From positions 4,040,501 to 4,104,500 of the forward strand of contig JBBPUQ010000008.1 in NCBI GenBank assembly GCA_038501195.1: 64,000 nt of DNA, given 5' to 3'. A program made the position numbers and the translations under genes. This stretch comes from Nemania diffusa (taxonomy: Eukaryota > Ascomycota > Sordariomycetes > Xylariales > Xylariaceae). Under the pieces are notes generated by a model. It had not been told where the DNA came from, did no database searches, and worked only from the letters and a program-made list of their open reading frames with translations. Within the stretch, counting starts at the first letter, position 1, and the number at the start of each line of letters is the position of its first letter. Positions 11,758-23,170 of this stretch are shown here, piece by piece.

Positions 11758-12009
11758 ACATCGGCGCTCGTCTGGAACGCTGCGCTAAGCTTCTTCATCC
11801 TGCGCGACTGCCGGCCCCTACTCCGGGTCCTACGCAAGGACCTCGTCGCCTGCTCCGTTGTCGACTAGCTGCTCCTCGTCCCCGCCGCCGCCCTGCCGCC
11901 CTGGTTCCTGAGCTACCCCGAGGCCCGTATGCTGCTGAACTACGGGCTCTTGAAACTCAGGCAGCTGAACAATATAGATATCCCGCTCCCGTATAACTTC
12001 TCGAGCTGA
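11758..12009 (+). pseudogene. Coding-like relic of unknown origin
   Basis: This 250-base GC-rich island reads as 84 codons in one plus frame with a single internal TAG at about codon 36 and a TGA at the end. The translation has natural protein character: SALVWNAALSFFILRD before the stop, then LPPWFLSYPEARMLLNYG after it. Third positions are GC-rich, unlike the surrounding sequence. An ATG at 11705 (ATGGCGGCGCGC) opens a short frame that soon stops. I do not recognise the family. It looks like a truncated, decayed gene fragment in a gene-poor stretch. An alternative is one exon of a gene whose other exons I cannot see. Confidence 0.35.
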
Positions 12010-12529
12010 TTAGCACTGGCGTTCTCGACGTGTTAATCGAACAAGTATTGAGTGCTTTGATACTATAACAATAGGGGTCAGTAAGCACTGAGGGTCAAGG
12101 GGAAACGATTGACTGGGCTTGGTCTAGCCCATCTACGATAAACTTTTCTATTTATTCTTGGCGGTCCCCCTCTAGAGACATATAGAAATAGTTACGTAGT
12201 CCATGTAGCCCTCGCCTGTATGTTGCATCAAGGTTGCAGCCGAGTGATGCGTAACCATCCACCATGCCACTTACTACGTAGCTAAACCAACGCCACAGAG
12301 AACCGCAGAATACTGCTCTCCTCGCTAAGGCGCCGGCAGCTATTAGTGACTCCGTGGGATTCGACACATACTGGTGTCATTGGGTAGAAGCTCTAGCCTG
12401 GTCATTGAACTTATACTTTTAGCGCATGCAACAACAACCTGAGACTTTCAAGTCATTTCCTTAGCACTTCTGTACACATTCCTACTCGCTGCCCCAACTT
12501 TTCATTCATAATACTCCCCGCCAACTAAC
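12010..12529. other. Intergenic with an unassigned minus-strand open frame
   Basis: A 71-codon minus-strand frame (12152-12367) starts only at GTG and has a plausible but unrecognised sequence. It could be a relic like the one just before it. Nothing else is visible. Confidence 0.3.
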
Positions 12530-12930
12530 ATGTCTGATTTAGAACATCCAGACAACAAAGAGTCTAACAAGTACGCAAGGTGGGGAGTATTCCCTCCTCT
12601 TATTGCGGACGATGCCGACCAAGCGGGATTCCGCACTAAGAACGAACCCGGCGAGTTTCACCGCGTGGTTATCACGGGTTACGACTGCTCCGGTATGACA
12701 GCAGTCCATAGCCGACTCTTCTGCGTAGTACACAGTATCATAGGCAATAGGAACACAAACCCAGCGACTCTAGTAGGTGGGTGCTCAATCAGAGATGGGT
12801 AAGACGCTCCTCTCTCGCAGTAATTTTCCTCCCTTTACAGCTCGTGGCTCCTGTCAAGGCGAATTGCACGTCGCGACTTTATCAGGCTACACATCTTAGG
12901 TCATAGCGGTCGCGCTAGACTTTCAAAAGA
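12530..12930 (+). CDS. Possible small hypothetical gene
   Basis: An ATG at 12530 opens 90 codons (MSDLEHPDNKESNKYARWG...) ending at a TAA at 12800-12802. If a 42-base intron is removed (GTAAGA...TTTACAG, about 12799-12840), the frame continues as ...RDGSWLLSRRIARRDF... for roughly 30 more codons and ends at TAG near 12943. The intron would be at the short end for moulds. There is no recognised domain. The upstream 50 bases are pyrimidine-rich, as in many fungal promoters. It may be a real small gene or a chance frame. Confidence 0.3.
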
Positions 12931-12943
12931 CCTACATAGCTAG

Positions 12944-13386
12944 GGAGAAGGTTATTGAAGTAAAAGAGAGAAAGGCAGCATTTAAGCTACGCATTCCTAA
13001 CGGATAAGAATAGTCCTCCCTTTCTGAGGCATGATGAGGGCCACGCCATAAATTTGTATGTATAACTAGCACCCAGGTACCTACATGATACACATGTAGC
13101 CTACAATACACCGCTATTAGGATATTTTGCCCTTGTTAGAAGTACCATTAGATGCAATGATTTTATTAGATACGAATTGAAGTTAATGCGTTCTAGAATA
13201 TTAATTTTTATTGATAAATTTATCTTGCACCTAGGTCCCGTGTCTTTTCCCCTTCTGAAGATTGTACCTGACGAGGAATGTTGGGACACAAACATACATC
13301 TTAAGCGCCGCGAGAAATAGGGTAAGAAGGCCGAAGAGAACGCCCGGGCTAGTGCTCCGAACGCTGTCAGACCCCAGGCTCATTGT
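12944..13386. other. Intergenic
   Basis: An AT-leaning stretch with no supported gene or RNA; a TACCTA-type motif sits at about 13076. Confidence 0.35.
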
Positions 13387-13836
13387 CTAAAGAAGAGCGG
13401 GGAACAATTGTCGTGGATGCCCCGGGTATTTCTGATCTAGCCGCTGTGTATATATGTAAGCCCTGAAGAGAAGTATGAGCATTATGAGCCAAAGAAAGCA
13501 AAGAAGATTCAAATAAATCCACAGGTAGATGTTCATCGTTGGCCTCACCTTTCGCTGGTGGTAGGCTTGGAGGCTGTGGTCAAGTCCTTGCTCGACACAA
13601 TACTCGCAGTGGGCCGTTCCGGGACAACTTGTATAGCCCCAAGACGCGCTGCTGTTATTGCTCGTCTCATCCATTGTGACTGCAAGATCGTCGTCCGAAG
13701 TTATGTTTGCAGTCGAGGGGCGATGGTGTGATGGGATAATTAGCTGCAGCTGGGGCTTCATTGTTGAATAACCTCTTTCCTCAGAACCAGCGAGGAGATG
13801 GGTTGTTTGTAGAGGAATAGAAACACGTGCCGTCAT
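13387..13836 (-). CDS. Small single-pass membrane protein, hypothetical
   Basis: An ATG at 13836-13834 opens 149 codons. The first 60 or so residues are polar. A cysteine cluster CPGTAHCEYCVEQG lies near residues 71-84. A strongly hydrophobic segment (YLWIYLNLLCFLWLIMLILL, about 105-124) looks like one membrane helix, followed by a short basic tail. There is no signal peptide, so a tail-anchored or type II arrangement is likely if it is expressed. No family is recognised. Support is limited to the open frame, the coherent membrane segment and the good ATG; no homology could be checked. Confidence 0.4.
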   Translation of the reverse strand: MTARVSIPLQTTHLLAGSEERGYSTMKPQLQLIIPSHHRPSTANITSDDDLAVTMDETSNNSSASWGYTSCPGTAHCEYCVEQGLDHSLQAYHQRKVRPTMNIYLWIYLNLLCFLWLIMLILLFRAYIYTQRLDQKYPGHPRQLFPALL

Positions 13837-14944
13837 TTTCCACAGATAATGGTAGGAAAGGAATAGAGCAGAAGATGAAGTCTTTGTTCATTTACCCCTG
13901 TATCTAGGGCTAATAGGTAGGCTTAAAGGAATGGTAGCAAATTGAAGCTTGGAAATAGAAGATATGGATGGGAGGTCAAATATTGCCGCGTCTACTGCGT
14001 TTTGAACATATTACTTATAATTCTTTGGTTATGTTTTCAAGTCGAACAGAGCAAAAAGGACCTAGACGCTAACAATGCGTATAATTTTATTCTTTTGTTC
14101 TTGCCAAACAAGCTCTATTATCTTTCTAAGCTCTCCTCTCGGAATCATTGACGATGATAGGAAGCGGAACATATCACTTTTTCCAATTACAGCAGTGAAA
14201 AAGTTGCATATTTCTTCAAAGGCGAGAGGAAACTTATATCCCTCGACCCATGCCGGTGCTATTCACCCTTTGACACAACAATAGGGGGTATAAATAGTTC
14301 CTTTGGCCGGTGGTCTAAGGCACAAAAAGTGTAAGTGTATAACACGCTAATGCCGTTACGTCATAGCTCTACAGTGTATGTCCTATATTTTAAACTAAAT
14401 AATGCTTGGATATCATTCTGTGCACATTTACTACGCTGCTGCTAAATACCATGTGCCTAATTCAAAGAATCCTAACTCGGAAAACCGACCGGACGCAAAG
14501 TCAACTATTATATTACTCGGGAAACCTTTTTAAATTATCGGATACGCGAAAATACCTCCAAGTAAAGCACCTAGCTGTGTCCTCTTCGGTACCTCATTAC
14601 CACTAGGAACTATCTATAGATTAGGTAACTTAAACTTACCTTGTAGTTAAGGAAACTTTCTTATCCAAGATCATATTGTCTGAAAGTCGAAATTAAAAAA
14701 TACTGATTTCATGAATGAAGTACATAGAGTTAATAGGAATAAAACTCCCCTCTTGACTCTCCTTTCACTAGAGTTTAGTAATTAATTTAGTAGAGGTAGC
14801 ACACGATTGCAGCAGTGGTAATTACCATAATTGCGCTAAAATAGGAGACAGAGAGTTGCGTTACGTATTTTATTATAAGTGAAAACTAAAGGTCTAAGAA
14901 ATGGGGGGGAGAATGAGGGCTAGTATCAATTTCCAGCTCCCCTT
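13837..14944. other. Intergenic, AT-leaning
   Basis: A region of low coding potential between two minus-strand frames. The short open frames inside it have no protein-like composition. Nothing else was recognised. Confidence 0.4.
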
Positions 14945-16060
14945 TTAGGCGGGAGCAGTCCTCGATGACCAATATTTTCTCATCGCTTTCCACGCCTCTG
15001 AATCGTCTTGCTCAGACTTTTTCGGGTTCTTGCGTATTTCGTTCCACACACCGCTTCGCCGTCTCGCATCGAGATCAGCAATGAACTGCTCGATGGAAGT
15101 AGGGTTCACAGGTCGCGGCCCTCGTAGATTACGGTCTAGAAACCGCCATGCAAGCTCAACTAGCTTAGCTTGGTCACTAGGATGATCGCGGAATTTACAT
15201 AACTGCTGTAAATATGTTATCCAATCCCGGAAACTTCGGTGTGAATCTAGATCCTGGAGTGTGTAGAAACATGTTTCCTCTGCACTTAGGTGGCTGGTTT
15301 TGGACTCGACTCTAATCCATTCTCTTACATCCCCCTCACCCAAAATGCTTATGTTGGGACTCTGACCCTGTGAATCGCGTGCCTCTCGCGATGTGCGGCG
15401 CCATTGTCGGTCGATTAGAAATAATCTGTTATAGAGCTCTCTGGAAAGCTGCTTGATTTCCTCAATCTCACTTTTATGGTCTGCGTCTGGAGGGCCGCCG
15501 TCGGTGCCACACGCATTAAAATCATAGTTCAGATCTGTGACGGTGGCGTCTAATGTTTGTCTAATACCCTCCTTTGTGGTTTTTCCTGCGCGGGCCTCGA
15601 GCTTCAATAAGAACTGTGACACGTGGGTCAAATTCCGACGTGTTGTGGAGAGCGCATATTGAATTTCTCGCTCGCGAAAGGCCCGGTCGGTCAATTTACC
15701 AGTTTCAAGATCAATATCGCTCAGTGGGATTTTTGGGGCTTCCGCCTGACTTTTTCCTCCCTTTGTTGCCTCTGGAGGTCTGGTGGCTGTACTTGTTTTG
15801 GGTCTCTTAGGTTTCTCGGCGCCCTTTGCGTTCTGAAGTTGATTGGTGCTCTCCTTTGCTTTAGACTCAATTTCAACTTTGCCAAAATGCCTGGCTAGAG
15901 GTTCATCATCGCTAGCAAAGTCGGAAAGTTCGGGTTTCCCCTCCCAAACACTTTTGTCGTTCCAAATGTCATCGTCTCCCTCCTCGTCGTCAGACATATA
16001 AATGGCATGGTATGGTCTACTCCTGTAGACCGAGTCGTCAGTAGAATCGTTCTTCCCCAT
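14945..16060 (-). CDS. Uncharacterised 371-residue protein, possibly gag-like
   Basis: One frame from an ATG at 16060-16058. The N-terminal 120 residues are acidic and lysine/Ser-rich, with a patch SDDEEGDDDIW at about 23-33. Then comes a helical, charged middle and a C-terminal conserved-looking block, WRFLDRNLRGPRPVNP, followed by IEQFIADLDARRRSG. Sequences with this kind of C-terminal block occur as multi-copy, gag-like or domesticated-element proteins in moulds, as far as I recall; I cannot confirm that here. No zinc knuckle, protease or polymerase is present and no LTRs are seen around it. It could be a single-copy host gene of unknown role. The frame is long, clean and not RIP-mutated. 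Confidence 0.65.
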   Translation of the reverse strand: MGKNDSTDDSVYRSRPYHAIYMSDDEEGDDDIWNDKSVWEGKPELSDFASDDEPLARHFGKVEIESKAKESTNQLQNAKGAEKPKRPKTSTATRPPEATKGGKSQAEAPKIPLSDIDLETGKLTDRAFREREIQYALSTTRRNLTHVSQFLLKLEARAGKTTKEGIRQTLDATVTDLNYDFNACGTDGGPPDADHKSEIEEIKQLSRELYNRLFLIDRQWRRTSREARDSQGQSPNISILGEGDVREWIRVESKTSHLSAEETCFYTLQDLDSHRSFRDWITYLQQLCKFRDHPSDQAKLVELAWRFLDRNLRGPRPVNPTSIEQFIADLDARRRSGVWNEIRKNPKKSEQDDSEAWKAMRKYWSSRTAPA

Positions 16061-17276
16061 GTTAAGAATAGTGGAGCAGAAACTTTGGGATTATGTATCC
16101 TAGGTGAATTGGTTGGTTTGTGCAGTAAGGCTAATGTGAGTCTCAAATGGTCGGGTGTGTCCCTTTCATTGCTATTTATACTTATTCTGGTCAAAGGCCG
16201 ATGGAGCAGTGTCTCTAAAAATGGAGTGGAGTTCAATAAACATCCCGAACAATCAATGAACACAATGTTAAAATTGACCTTTCATTGTTCTGGACGCACA
16301 ATGGTATTGTTTGAGTTGTTTTACATCAATACCTAGTTGAAGACGTTTCTGTAAAGAAATTCTATATAATTAGATGCTTTCTGTAACCCTACAAGTTGTA
16401 CTTCATGCAAACAGATAGGCCCAGAACAACATTAGCCAAGTCAAAACACCGATTCACAAACTTATAAGCAACGCTGGAGCTAAAGCTATCATCCCTTGTC
16501 TTAAATAGAGCAAAATGCCTCGATATCCGGTAGATTGGGATGCGAATAGCAAGTCTACCATTATGCATGTGTATGAAAACTAGAAGCTATATTAGTATTA
16601 AAATGTTTATGAGTATTAGTATTAGTGCTAGACTTATTTTTTAATATGAAGAACTTGACAAACACAAATTTATCGTCTATTATTTTACTTATTTAATAAT
16701 GTTCTCCATTGCTATAAGTAGAAATAGTCGTTGAATTAATAGAGATAAAAAGGATTTTCTTCCTAAAGCTACAATTCTACCGTGAAGCGAACAGAGGTTA
16801 GAGGTAGTGGATGTAAGTGTCTAGGTCGAGAAACGCGGTGCCACCTAGCCTTTTTCCTTTTTCTTACTAAAACAATTAAAAAAAAGGATCTAGAAAATTT
16901 GAAAATTAATTGGAAGCAATCAGCAAGTATCATAATCAGGGTAAATAAGAAATTATTATTTTACTTGTTACTTTTTTTAACAAAAAAAAAACCTACTTTG
17001 TTTAAATTGATCTAACTAATTGTCAAACAATCAAAGTAATACTTTGCTTGTGTACAGCACTGAAATTTTGTCAGGTCACACATGTTGTATCAACCCCGCG
17101 CGAGATTGATCTGTCATAGAATAATGACGCGGCTAATCCGTGATTAGATTAACGGTATATAATTAAGGGCGCTACGCGTTATGATTGGCACCCGAAAACC
17201 AGCAGTTAGGAGCGTGTCTCTGTCATTAATGTGAGAATCCTTGTTTTGTTTTGTTCTCAGAGTTCCAAGTTCCAAC
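16061..17276. other. Intergenic, AT-rich between two diverging genes
   Basis: This separates the minus-strand 371-residue frame from the plus-strand nuclease-like gene, so it probably carries both promoters. The stretch 16,560-17,030 is AT-rich with A and T runs, but much milder than the 26.6-55.7 kb block. No gene was found. Confidence 0.4.
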
Positions 17277-18853
17277 ATGAATGACTTGGCTGGGAGTACA
17301 AGCTTGCGGATCAATAATCCCAAAATCGCAGCGAATAAGTTCGGAGCTCCTCCAAATCCCCCACCCTCCACAGACTCTTCTCCTGAGATTCTCATTGAGC
17401 AGGCTCGCGCACGTCAATTAGGGGGGGCTGGCTCACCAGACTCACCATTTAGTAATCGACACGAAGACCCTTTAGTTCCTGAAGACGCTCCTCCTGTCTT
17501 AAGTCAGAGCCCTGAGCTCGAGGGTCTCGGAATTTCGATATATGAAATTGACCACGTTTAGGCCTTACCCTCAATCAAGGCATTGAAACCTCAGCCGGTG
17601 CCTCCCCCACCAGACTTGCCATCTGATAGCCAACATAGGGCAGCTCTAGTCTCTGAAAATATAGCTGTCGTCTCCGGTCTTCAATCCACGTCTTTTCTTC
17701 GAAGAGGTATTTCCAAGATCAGTCAAATAACCAACATGTTGGCACGACAGAGCGATAAGGCTCGAGAGCGCCGAGTCGGTTTGCTCATTCAGCTCATTGA
17801 TGAGATCCGTAGAGAGGTCCATGACGGTGACCCGCGAGAAGTGATTGAGAGAAAGATTCTCCCGAGCGACTATGAACTGTTTCAGGCTGTGGTGAAAGGC
17901 CGACATCACGAGCACCTAATACAGAAGTACGATGCTAAAGAATTACGCCGGTATATCAAAGAATCTCTCAAGTAAGCAGACCACTGGCAGCCTATAATTA
18001 GAATGAAACGGTCCAATTAATGAGACATGCTCATAGATACGAGTATACACCCTCTACGAGAGGCCATCAACAGTTCAGGATTTTGATGGGAGCATCAGCT
18101 GTACACAATACGGTCGAACGGTATTGGGAAAAGGTTATCAATAACTGGCAGAGAGATATAAATGATGACCCTTTCAATCAGTACTCGCGCAAAACAAAAG
18201 ACCTGGTGGGAATGATCATCCCTTTTGGCAGTGTTAAAATCCAACTACCTGGGAAGATCAATTACCGTGCTGACTGCTGCTATGAGATACGGAGCCGTTT
18301 GGCGGGCAACCAAAAACCTAGGGAAGATAGCTGGCCGTCGCTGGTGGTAGAGGTCGTCTGGTCTCATGCATTGACCCAAAAGAAGATCAATCATTATATA
18401 CTCAAGTCGGAGGGTGCTATACGAACCGTTGTGCGTATTGATCTATCCAAAACGCGTCATAAATGGGAAAAGATAAAGAAAAACTGGGAAGTCGGCGGGA
18501 ATAATCGTGGTCTAGTGCAGATCCACGTATGGCGCGCGCAAAGAAATCGCAATGGGAAATTAGTAGTCCTCGAGAGCCCTGCCATACAAGTATGTAAGGA
18601 GGATGGAACAGCAGATGAAGTTTCGATACCTTGTATCAGTTTGAAGGATTTCGTTTCGGAAAGAGATGAGGATAAAACGAAGATGAATTCCAAAGAACTT
18701 CGAGGTTTAGAGAATCTGGTACTAGAATTGGACACGCAAAAGTTTCTGGAAGCTATTGACGTGGCATTGGAGAAGCAGAAGGAGGAAGACGAAAAGGCCG
18801 CAGTGGAAGAAGAAGAAGACGACGACGACGACGATGACCACAATGACATGTAA
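17277..18853 (+). pseudogene. PD-(D/E)XK nuclease-like gene with one in-frame TAG
   Basis: From an ATG at 17277 the frame runs 94 codons to a TAG at 17559-17561, then continues in the same frame without another stop. A 53-base intron (17972-18024, GTAAGC...AATGAG) joins it to 18025-18853, which ends in an acidic tail of E and D repeats. Total length is 507 codons plus the terminal stop. The C-terminal half has a Uma2-like or PD-(D/E)XK pattern: an Asp in RADCC (18272), Glu in LVVEVVWS (18350), a Lys shortly after (TQKK, about 18378), then a hydrophobic strand ending VVRIDL. I found no plausible intron that removes the TAG. If the TAG is real, either the gene is dead or translation starts at ATG 17736 (354 residues). 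Function is inferred from the motif pattern only. Confidence 0.6.
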
Positions 18854-19170
18854 GATGGGAGTGGAAATGCAGATATTCGTTACTAGCAGTAGGCCTTGTA
18901 TATTTGATCATTGGTGGTTTCATGATTTTTTACTTGTACGGAGCGATGTATTACCCGTGCCAAGAGGCAACTCTGTATTAGCCCCTCCCGAGAACCTGGT
19001 CGTGGTTGTGGGCACAAGCAAGTATACATAGTTCATTGCTATTGTAGAGAGCTATCATTCCCTATCTTACTATAAGACCATTATCAAAAAGGAAAACAAA
19101 TCGGTGACAGCTCGTCGGCTAATAATTATACTCGGTGTAATGACGATGAACATGAAGCACAACATTTTGC
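18854..19170. other. Short convergent intergenic gap
   Basis: This lies between the ends of two convergent genes, so it holds the 3' untranslated parts and polyadenylation sites of both. Nothing else is seen. Confidence 0.4.
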
Positions 19171-19701
19171 TCACTTTCTTTGCATTTCTAGCTTCTTGGC
19201 AGCCTCACCAAGTAAGTAGACGTCCCGCTCTTTAATGAACCGGCCCAGCTCCGATGTTGGTTCCACACCACTCATCTTGTCGAGGGCCTGGCGCACTGGT
19301 ACCCATTCATGGGTGAGCCCGTCGGCCAATTCCTCCTCCGTAAGCGCGGGCTGGCCCGTGGCGTCGACCACGTCTGCGATGTAGGCGTACGAGATTTGAT
19401 GAAGGTCGTTCCGGAACTCCTCAGTGCTGCCGATGCAGCCGTCGTTGGTGCGTATCGAGACCACCGCCCCGGTCTCCTCCTGCACCTCACGTGCGGCTGC
19501 CTCAGTATGGTCCTCGTCCTTCTCGATGCCGCCTCCTGGGAGCTTGTAATAATTTCCCTTCTTTGCATAGATCAAGGCGACCTCGCCCGCTACATTCACC
19601 GTAACAACTCGGACGGCATAGCGGTCAATATACAGCATGTCAAGTTGCTGGTTGCCAATGACCTTAGTATTCGGTGTTTTGGTACTAATAGAGTCTGACA
19701 T
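19171..19701 (-). CDS. Nudix hydrolase (MutT-like)
   Basis: A single frame of 176 residues from the ATG at 19701-19699. The Nudix box is complete at residues 57-79: G57, then E63, then REVQEETGA (71-79), matching GX5EX7REUXEEXGU with all metal-binding glutamates present. The preceding KLPGGGIE is the usual strand into the box. Family members hydrolyse nucleoside diphosphates linked to another group (NTP, ADP-ribose, diadenosine polyphosphates, 8-oxo-dGTP). The sequence does not show which substrate. The length fits a stand-alone fungal Nudix enzyme. There is no targeting signal, so it is probably cytosolic. It is convergent with the nuclease-like pseudogene. Confidence 0.93.
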   Translation of the reverse strand: MSDSISTKTPNTKVIGNQQLDMLYIDRYAVRVVTVNVAGEVALIYAKKGNYYKLPGGGIEKDEDHTEAAAREVQEETGAVVSIRTNDGCIGSTEEFRNDLHQISYAYIADVVDATGQPALTEEELADGLTHEWVPVRQALDKMSGVEPTSELGRFIKERDVYLLGEAAKKLEMQRK

Positions 19702-21304
19702 GTTCGGGAATTGTTATTGTGGCTGTTCCTGTTGTTATGATATGGCGCGTTGAAAGGGATTTGATAATTGTAAGGGAGATGATCAATTAGAGACCAAAAA
19801 GTTGTGAAGACCTATACCCCGCCTTTTTAAATCATTCATACACATGAATGCATGTCTCAGAATATATAGGTCAGTGCTCAAAGCAGGCTGTAGATAGAGC
19901 CTTACTCTGGCCTCTGAATAGAATGCAGAAAGTGTTGTGCTAAGACTCGAGAACATATGTATTAACGATAGTGGCTATGTCAAGATGAGGGGGCTTTAAT
20001 AGACTTGAAGTAATCTGGCAGTTCACAAACCTAGTCGTCAATTCAGCTCATAATTCTCTTGGGTCTTCAAGGCATGTGCCTTCTCCTTCCTTTTAGTCGG
20101 GGAATGCCTCTATTTGCACCGGTTGCCGGCAGCTAGGCTGTTTGCAGTTAGACTATTTGGAATATATTGGGCTTTTGGGTATATATGCTGTTGGTCCTGT
20201 ATGGCTGCCTACCTTAGGCAGATGAGAGAAGGCCGTAGGAAGAGAAGGACAACAGGGCAAAGAAGGGGAAGGAAAGGGGTGATTTATCATTTTGCTGCCT
20301 AATACAAGAGGGGCCCTGCGTAGAGACGCAAGTCTGTCCAATAACGGCGTAGCACTACATCGATACCTAGGTAGGTGTAGTAGGGGAGCTCTAAATAATA
20401 AGACAGCTGGTAAACTTTGCTTAACACTGGCAGCATCGTAATCTTAGTCTCCTGTGAATCTTGCATCAACTTAGGAACCACAACTACACCTGTAAACTTG
20501 TATTTCATTACCTGGATCGAAGGTGATGCCTCTTAGAGTTACGAAGTTGGCACTTCGGCTCTAAACTAGGATTTCTGGGCGTATGTCTCTTGAACCACGT
20601 TAAGTAATCCCTTTACTTTCCTAAAGAGATTACCTTAGGCGTTTTATCGATATTACCGGAGAAAGGTAGACTTTGCGCTAGAACGCTTATACTAAAAGGT
20701 GCAAGGAGTGAGGTAAAAGCTTCAGAAGATTGCCGCAGTTCGGCGAGCGATGAATGATCATTTGGTTGAAGCTGTTGAAGTATTGGAGAGCGGATATAAT
20801 AATACTAATTGAGCATAACTCGAGGGGACTTCGCTGGAATATCTATGGCCTATTCCATATCCTCGTTCTATGCCCTCAATTTGTGCTTTATATAGCCTAG
20901 ATAGAGTGTCTTAAGGTATTATTGAACATTCTGAAAGAAATTGAAATATCTCTTTAGAGAATCGTCCGTTTCTTCATCATAACTATACTGAGACGGAGCC
21001 TGCTCTCTAGAGGACTGGCCACCGCCATCTTAATCATTTCTAGCGATTTGAAGGGAGAAAAAACAAGTATTCTTGCAAAGCAATCGTATATTCATGGGGT
21101 TGTTGACCCCTACTGTCCGGCGCAACTGCGCCACCCCTTTCTCTATAAAATCAACGCTTCTAGGGTAGTTAAATATATAGGAAAAAGTCAAACCATGTCT
21201 GACTTAGCTAACCAACCAACCTATCCCCCCTTTAACTGTATCGCCCGCAATATGCAACATCATTCTATTTTTTATAACACTCCGCTAAAACGCTTTCTAG
21301 AAAT
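19702..21304. other. Intergenic, no gene supported
   Basis: 1.6 kb between the Nudix start and the end of the hexose transporter. A TACCTAGGTAGG motif is at about 20366. Short frames at 20114-20508 have no recognisable product. Confidence 0.4.
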
Positions 21305-23083
21305 CTACACGGCAGCGTCATTCTTCGGTTCCGATTCGTGATTGTGCTCGGGTTCGTGCTCGTTGTGGCTATCGCTATGACGAGAGTCGGCCGGGACCTT
21401 GCTTCCATCCCACTTGGCGGAATGTATGGGGTTGACATGCAACAAGTACATGGTGTCGATCTCCTCCAAGCTGCGGTCCTTGGTCTCGATCATGAAGAAG
21501 AACACGATGAAGACGAGCGCCAAGCAAACGCCGCCGAAGACCAGGCCGTACCAGTAGTGGATCTTGTCGGTGATAAACCGAGTGCTGGAAGATGATTAGA
21601 ATGTAGTCATGGTAGCTTTTGAATGAGGACTTACAAAAATGAGATGAGGAAGTTGAAGAACCAGTTGGACGCGGTAGCGAGGGCCATGCATGGAGCACGG
21701 TAGCGAGTAGGGTACATCTCAGCTACGGCAGCCCAGACAATGGGTCCCCATGTGGAAGCGAACGCGGCAATGGCGAGGGAGGAGAAGACGATGAGAGCTG
21801 AGCCGGCCTGAGGGGTGTTTTGCGGGTTCTCCGAGTCTAGTGCAAATGAACCAACGAAAGCATAGATCCTATTATAAACTGTCAGTCTCACCGAGTAATG
21901 ATATCTGCGTGGCGATGGGAACTTACAGGAAGCAGACAAAGATCCAACCAGCACCGCTCATGAGCGCCTTTCTTCGGCCAACCTTGTGGACCACGTAAAG
22001 ACCACCAAAGGTGCAGACCACGTTGACACTTCCTAGGATGATTTGGGTGACGTAGCTGTTGCTAAGACCGGTCGCCTTGAAGATGGTGGTGCCGTAGTAG
22101 AAGAAGAAGTTGGCACCGGTCAACTGCTGGCCAGCCTGAAGGACAATTCCTAGCGTGGTTCGGTAAAGCATACGAGGGCCGGTAAAGATCTCGATCCAGC
22201 TAGCCTTTCCTTGAACCTCCTCTTCCTTTAGCTTGTCCTCGATCTGGTTGATCTGGACGTTAACCGTGGGGTCGTTCTCTTCTACACCAGCGAGGCGGGC
22301 AATGGTTCGTCGGGCTTCCTCGGTGCGGCCTTTCGTGTATGCGTAACGTGGGCTCTCGGGGAGGAAGAGGATGCCAACACCGAGCACGAGGGACCAGGCA
22401 AATCCTAGGCCGTTGGGGATACGCCATGAAGCGCTGTTGGTCATGTTTGCGGTACCCCAGTTTACCAAGTAACTCGTCCAGATACCGAGAGTAATGAACA
22501 ATTGGTATGTTGAGACGAGGATACCTCGGATGATGGGAGGGCTGCTTTCGGATTGGTACATAGGGACCACGACAGACAGGGAGCCGATGGAAACACCAGT
22601 GACTAGTCGTCCAATGGCGAATTGATACCAAGCGTGCTGAGATGAGATCTCGATAGCAATACCAACACTAGCCCACAGCGCAAAGGCTGAAATAGCCAGA
22701 CGTCGACCTAATGTGTCGGCCAACTTGCCAGCAACCAAAGCACCGATGAGACAGCCGATAGCCAACAGACCTACGATAGTGCCCTGTTTCGCTGCGCTGA
22801 AGGAGCCATCTGCATCGCCGAATCGAGCTGCGTAGTCTTTCATGTCAAAGTATCCGGAGATTTGACCGCTGTAATGGTATTAGTATGTGCTATTGAAGGT
22901 CATCGTCCAAGTCGAAGGAGTAGTTGCATACCTCACATAACCGAACATGAAGCCTCCAATACTGGCGACGAGGCCCATGAAGCAAGCTATGAATGTGACC
23001 TTTTCATTGGAGTTGGCCTTCTCCCGTGCCGGGCCATGATTGACCGTTTCGGCCTGCTCACTTTGAGGTTTGAGCCAACGCAT
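21305..23083 (-). CDS. MFS hexose transporter (sugar porter family), four exons
   Basis: Exons are 23083-22932, 22868-21927, 21868-21635 and 21584-21305, with introns of 63, 58 and 50 bases that all begin GTATGC or GTAAGT and end CAG or TAG. The spliced frame is 536 codons including the stop (535 residues). Sugar porter signatures are clear: GGFMFGYVSGQISG in helix 1, DTLGRR between helices 2 and 3, GRLVTG in helix 4, LPESPRY after helix 6, GQQLTGANFFFYYG in helix 7, VGRR between helices 8 and 9, and ETKDRSLEEID after helix 12. The tail is His/Glu/Asp-rich. It imports hexose by proton symport or acts as a sensor; the RGT2, RCO3 and HXT types cannot be told apart here. The start is MRWLKPQ, the only ATG. 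Confidence 0.93.
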
Positions 23084-23170
23084 ATTGAGTATAGGGGGCG
23101 GAGGCGGAATCAAAATAACAAATTATATAGGCAAGCAGATGCCAAAGGTTGGGGAAAGATGTCTTTATAT

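Noticed and set aside
17500..17561. An intron ending at the TAG (acceptor GTTTAG) that would restore the nuclease-like gene
   Set aside because: The acceptor is good, but the only phase-preserving donors are GTCTTA and GTTCCT, neither of which resembles the donors of the other introns in the window.
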